Origin: CAYRVF01 sp964427535
Lineage (GTDB): Bacteria > Chloroflexota > Ktedonobacteria > Ktedonobacterales > JADMIN01
Direction of reading: 5' to 3'
DNA length: 32,914 nucleotides
Assembly: GCA_964427535.1 (NCBI GenBank)
Contig: CAYRVF010000055.1
Location: 1-32,914 of the forward strand
The translations under genes were made by a program, and so were the position numbers. Under the pieces are notes generated by a model. That model was not told the DNA's origin, did not search any database, and saw nothing but the letters and a program-made list of their open reading frames with translations. Positions 30,436 through 32,914 of the stretch are shown here, one piece after another; positions within the stretch are counted from its first letter, which is position 1; each line of letters starts with the position of its first letter.

Positions 30436-31665
30436 ATGACCGACGGGCGGCGTGATACGCTGGCACGGCTGGCGGGCAGGCTGTTTCTTGCGGGATCGAC
30501 CGTGGGCGTCGTGGGGTTCTATGCTCGCGCGCTGTGGCAACTTGAGGCGGTCGATCCGAAGCGTGTCGAGACGGTGGAGCGCGCCGCGCGCTCACTCCCC
30601 CTGCCTGAGGGCACGTCACTGCCGAGAGTCAGCATCATCTTACCCGCACGCAACGAGGAACGCAACATCCGCCGCAGCGTGGAGTCGTTACTCGCGCAGG
30701 ACTACCCGGCGTTCGAGGTCATCGTGGTCGACGACGACTCGACCGATGCGACATCCACGATCTTGCGCGACATCCAGCAGCACAATCCGCATCGGGACAG
30801 GCTGCGCGTAGTGCGCTCCGAGACGCTCCCGGCCGGATGGGCGGGCAAGCCGCACGCGATACACACCGGCGTCCAGCACGCGACAGGCGACTGGCTACTT
30901 TTCACCGATGCCGATACGTGCCACAATCCGAGCGTCCTCCAGCTGGCGGTACGGGCCGCGCTCGCGCAGAACCTCGACCTGCTCTCGCTGGAGACGACGC
31001 AGGAGCTGCCCGACTTCTGGGGGCGTGTGCTGATGCCGCTCGCCTATCTGGGCATCTCGATGCAGTATGACGCGCGGGCGGTGAACGATCCGAACAGCCA
31101 CATCGCCATCGCCAACGGACAATTCATCCTGTTGCGCCGCTCGATGTATGACCGCATCGGCGGCTATGCTTCGCCGTCGCTCCGATCGACGCTCGTGGAC
31201 GACCGCGATCTCGCCGTGGCGGTGAAGCGCGCGCACGGCCACATGGCGCTGCTGCCCGGCCCTGACCTCGTCCACACGCGGATGTACACCTCATTGCGTG
31301 AGCACGTGGACGGCTGGGGCAAGAACGCCGTCGTCGGCAGTCGCGGTGGGCCACTATTCTTCGCCGCCATGCTCGCGGGACTACCCATCGTCGGCATTCT
31401 CCCCTTCGCCGAGCTGGCCGCCGGACTCGTGAGTCGCCGCAAGGCGCTGCTAGCTGCAGGTGCCGTGCAGGTGGCGGCGCTGCTCTACTACCGGGTGCGC
31501 CTCGACGAGCGCATCGGCGTGCCGGCGCGATACGCGCTGACGCAACCGCTGGCCTCAGCCGTCTTCCTGGCCATCCTCGGCCGCTCGTGGCTGGCATCCT
31601 TGCGGCACACGAGCGTCGCCTGGCGTGGGCGCAGATACCAGCTGCCGCGCTCCTCCTCGCGATAG
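30436..31665 (+). CDS. Membrane-bound family 2 glycosyltransferase
   Basis: 409 aa from the ATG at 30436 (AAGGTGG upstream). The GT-A core begins at about residue 63 (PRVSIILPARNEERNIRRSV) with the nucleotide-sugar and metal aspartates in VVDDDSTD (98-104) and the DAD motif in FTDADT (156-161); PAGWAGKPHAIHTG and NGQFILLRRSMYDRIGG are acceptor-side elements of this group, and VDDRDLAVAVK supplies the catalytic acidic residue. One membrane helix precedes the core and two or three follow it, with a short basic tail (WRGRRYQL). The layout matches HpnB-like and carotenoid-type transferases that act on lipids at the membrane. No hopanoid or carotenoid gene is next to it, so the lipid is unknown. 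A TAAAAT box (30346-30351) upstream could be its -10. Confidence 0.88.
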   Translation: MTDGRRDTLARLAGRLFLAGSTVGVVGFYARALWQLEAVDPKRVETVERAARSLPLPEGTSLPRVSIILPARNEERNIRRSVESLLAQDYPAFEVIVVDDDSTDATSTILRDIQQHNPHRDRLRVVRSETLPAGWAGKPHAIHTGVQHATGDWLLFTDADTCHNPSVLQLAVRAALAQNLDLLSLETTQELPDFWGRVLMPLAYLGISMQYDARAVNDPNSHIAIANGQFILLRRSMYDRIGGYASPSLRSTLVDDRDLAVAVKRAHGHMALLPGPDLVHTRMYTSLREHVDGWGKNAVVGSRGGPLFFAAMLAGLPIVGILPFAELAAGLVSRRKALLAAGAVQVAALLYYRVRLDERIGVPARYALTQPLASAVFLAILGRSWLASLRHTSVAWRGRRYQLPRSSSR

Positions 31666-31762
31666 TTCGGCGTCTCGCCCGCTTCCCAGCGCCAATGTCG
31701 CCTAGTTAACGCGACCAGTTCCAGAAGTCGCGCGGCACACTTACACACATAATAGTTTCGCG

Positions 31763-31850
31763 TTGGGCGCTTCAGGGTGTATGCTCGCACGGAACAACCA
31801 AACCGATATGGCAATTCTGATCCAAATGCTTTAGTATTTGAAGCGCCCAA
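31763..31850 (+). promoter_or_regulatory. Two inverted 12-bp boxes upstream of the MFS transporter gene
   Basis: TTGGGCGCTTCA (31763-31774) and its exact reverse complement TGAAGCGCCCAA (31839-31850) lie 76 bp apart centre to centre. Each has a GCGC core, as in LacI/CcpA-family operators. The left box would fit between a weak -35 and the TATGCT at 31780-31785. A small hairpin TCTGCG-TAC-CGCAGA (31859-31873) follows. DNA looping by a repressor is inference. Confidence 0.45.
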
Positions 31851-31895
31851 GAGTACGATCTGCGTACCGCAGACCTCCACAAAGGGTTGATGCCG

Positions 31896-32914
31896 ATGCG
31901 TATTCCCGGCGATACCGGAAGCGCCAGTGCGCAACAGCACGACCTCAGCGTGCGCCAGCAGCTCAATCTGAGCGCGCTCTGGTTCTCACTGAACTTCTTT
32001 TCAGCCGCACTGCTGCCCATCGTGCTGCCGGTTCAAGTGGTGCTCTTTGTGGCACCGGGCCAGGTCGGCAACGCGCAGCAGGCTGTCATTCTCAGCTGGC
32101 TGACGACACTGGGGGCGGTTGTCTCACTGTTTGTGCCTCCTATCGCCGGCGCGCTCTCTGACCGCACGCTCGGTCCGCTCGGCCGCCGCCGTCCCTACAT
32201 CGCCGCCGGAGCGGTCTTCATGGCGTTCAGTGCCTCCGTTCTGGCGGCGCCGCGCAGCATCTTCATTCTGCTGGCGGGACTCTTCCTCTATCAGCTCGGC
32301 ACGAACGTCTGCACGGCTGGCTATCAGGGGCTCCTCCCCGATCTGGTGCCCGAGCATCAACGCGGCGAAGCCTCAGGCTACATGGGCATCATGACGATTG
32401 GCGGCAACGCGGCGAGTCTCGGCATCGCCGCCGTGCTGCTCGGCAACGTCGGCGGAGGCGCGAGCGCGGGTGATGCCATCCGCCACGGCTCGGCGCTCTA
32501 CTATTTCTTCGCTGGAGTCTTGCTCGTGCTGGGGGCGCTCTTCACCGTCTTCGGCGTCCACGAGACGCCTCTCTCGCGAAGCCCGCTTCCCCAATTGGAC
32601 GGGCAGGCGACTGGCGGCATGCGCAGGCGTCTCGGCCACCTCGCTAGCATGTGGATCGAGCCATGGCATTCCAGGAATTACCGCCTGGTATTTCTTACTC
32701 GATGCTCGGTCATGATGGGGCTGACGCTCTTCCTGACCTTTATCGAATATTACTTCGCCAGCGTGGCGCACATCCCCAACTTCGTGCAAGAGACCGCCGC
32801 GCTCGCGGTGCTGGCACTCGTCGGCGCGGCCGCCAGCGCGTTCGTGCTCGGCCTGCTCTCCGACCGCATTGGGCGCGTCGCTATCGTCTGCTTCGCGACC
32901 GGCTGCATGGCGGT
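31896..32914 (+). CDS. MFS transporter, N-terminal part (runs off the window)
   Basis: The frame is open from the ATG at 31896 to the right edge, 339 residues so far. AAAGGG ends 9 nt upstream; an in-frame ATG at 31890 is only 3 nt from it. After a short polar N-terminus there are about eight hydrophobic helices; helix 1 is SALWFSLNFFSAALLPIVLP. The loop between helices 2 and 3 carries the MFS signature as IAGALSDRTLGPLGRRRPYI, and its counterpart in the second half is LGLLSDRIGR. The form with GPLGRRRPYI is common in sugar and sugar-cation (GPH-like) transporters and related exporters. It starts 230 bp after the glycosyltransferase on the same strand. Regulatory boxes precede it. Substrate unknown; sugar uptake would fit the LacI-like sites but is not shown. 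Confidence 0.85.
   Translation, partial: MRIPGDTGSASAQQHDLSVRQQLNLSALWFSLNFFSAALLPIVLPVQVVLFVAPGQVGNAQQAVILSWLTTLGAVVSLFVPPIAGALSDRTLGPLGRRRPYIAAGAVFMAFSASVLAAPRSIFILLAGLFLYQLGTNVCTAGYQGLLPDLVPEHQRGEASGYMGIMTIGGNAASLGIAAVLLGNVGGGASAGDAIRHGSALYYFFAGVLLVLGALFTVFGVHETPLSRSPLPQLDGQATGGMRRRLGHLASMWIEPWHSRNYRLVFLTRCSVMMGLTLFLTFIEYYFASVAHIPNFVQETAALAVLALVGAAASAFVLGLLSDRIGRVAIVCFATGCMA

Noticed and set aside
31763..31850. Small transposable element (MITE) with 12-bp terminal inverted repeats
   Set aside because: No target-site duplication is visible at the outer ends, and the position fits a promoter better.

Overview
The window is about 33 kb of GC-rich bacterial chromosome with short intergenic gaps. 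The proteins point to Chloroflexota, probably the Ktedonobacteria: the N-terminal piece of a TnpB resembles those of that group, and the SMC, NuoB, ClpC and Crp-type proteins are compatible. This placement rests on remembered family resemblance, not on a search. There are no phage or plasmid genes; the only clear mobile trace is the TnpB relic.

Layout. 1-1.7 kb: tail of a cysteine-containing protein, a TnpB relic and two tandem serine tRNA genes. 1.8-9.4 kb: mostly housekeeping genes (an atypical SDR, an isolated nuoB, smc, a methyltransferase, endonuclease V, tRNA-Arg). 9.4-12.9 kb: a small regulatory block (two-copy tandem repeat, degenerate receiver, small zinc-finger-like protein, Crp-family regulator) ending in an MFS exporter whose leader can be drawn as a pseudoknot. 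13.4-19.3 kb: a redox block with a lactate/malate dehydrogenase-like protein, a CzcO-type flavoprotein, an encapsulin shell gene, a divergent gene for a probable encapsulin cargo, and a phytoene-desaturase-like FAD oxidoreductase. 19.6-24.7 kb: an acetyltransferase, a catalase and, divergent from the catalase, clpC. 25-27.2 kb: a large TadE/TadG-like surface protein. 27.8-32.9 kb: YbaK-like deacylase, glyoxalase-like protein, classical SDR, family 2 glycosyltransferase and the start of a second MFS transporter that runs off the window.

The most interesting element is the encapsulin pair at 16.1-17.7 kb. The shell (281 aa) keeps family 1 encapsulin features, including a tryptophan aligned with the flavin-stacking Trp87 of Thermotoga maritima. 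The divergent gene, 131 bp away, encodes a 204-aa protein whose N-terminus carries LTVGSM, almost the LTVGSL core of known encapsulin targeting peptides, followed by a disordered linker and a globular domain that is not a ferritin-like protein, DyP peroxidase or hemerythrin. I read this as an encapsulin nanocompartment with an uncharacterised cargo, set among flavin enzymes and about 3 kb from a catalase.

Other points: a tRNA-Arg with anticodon GCG instead of ACG, an SDR without its Tyr/Lys catalytic pair, a receiver without its phosphoacceptor Asp, a Shine-Dalgarno-masking element before the Crp-type gene, and several strong inverted repeats between genes.
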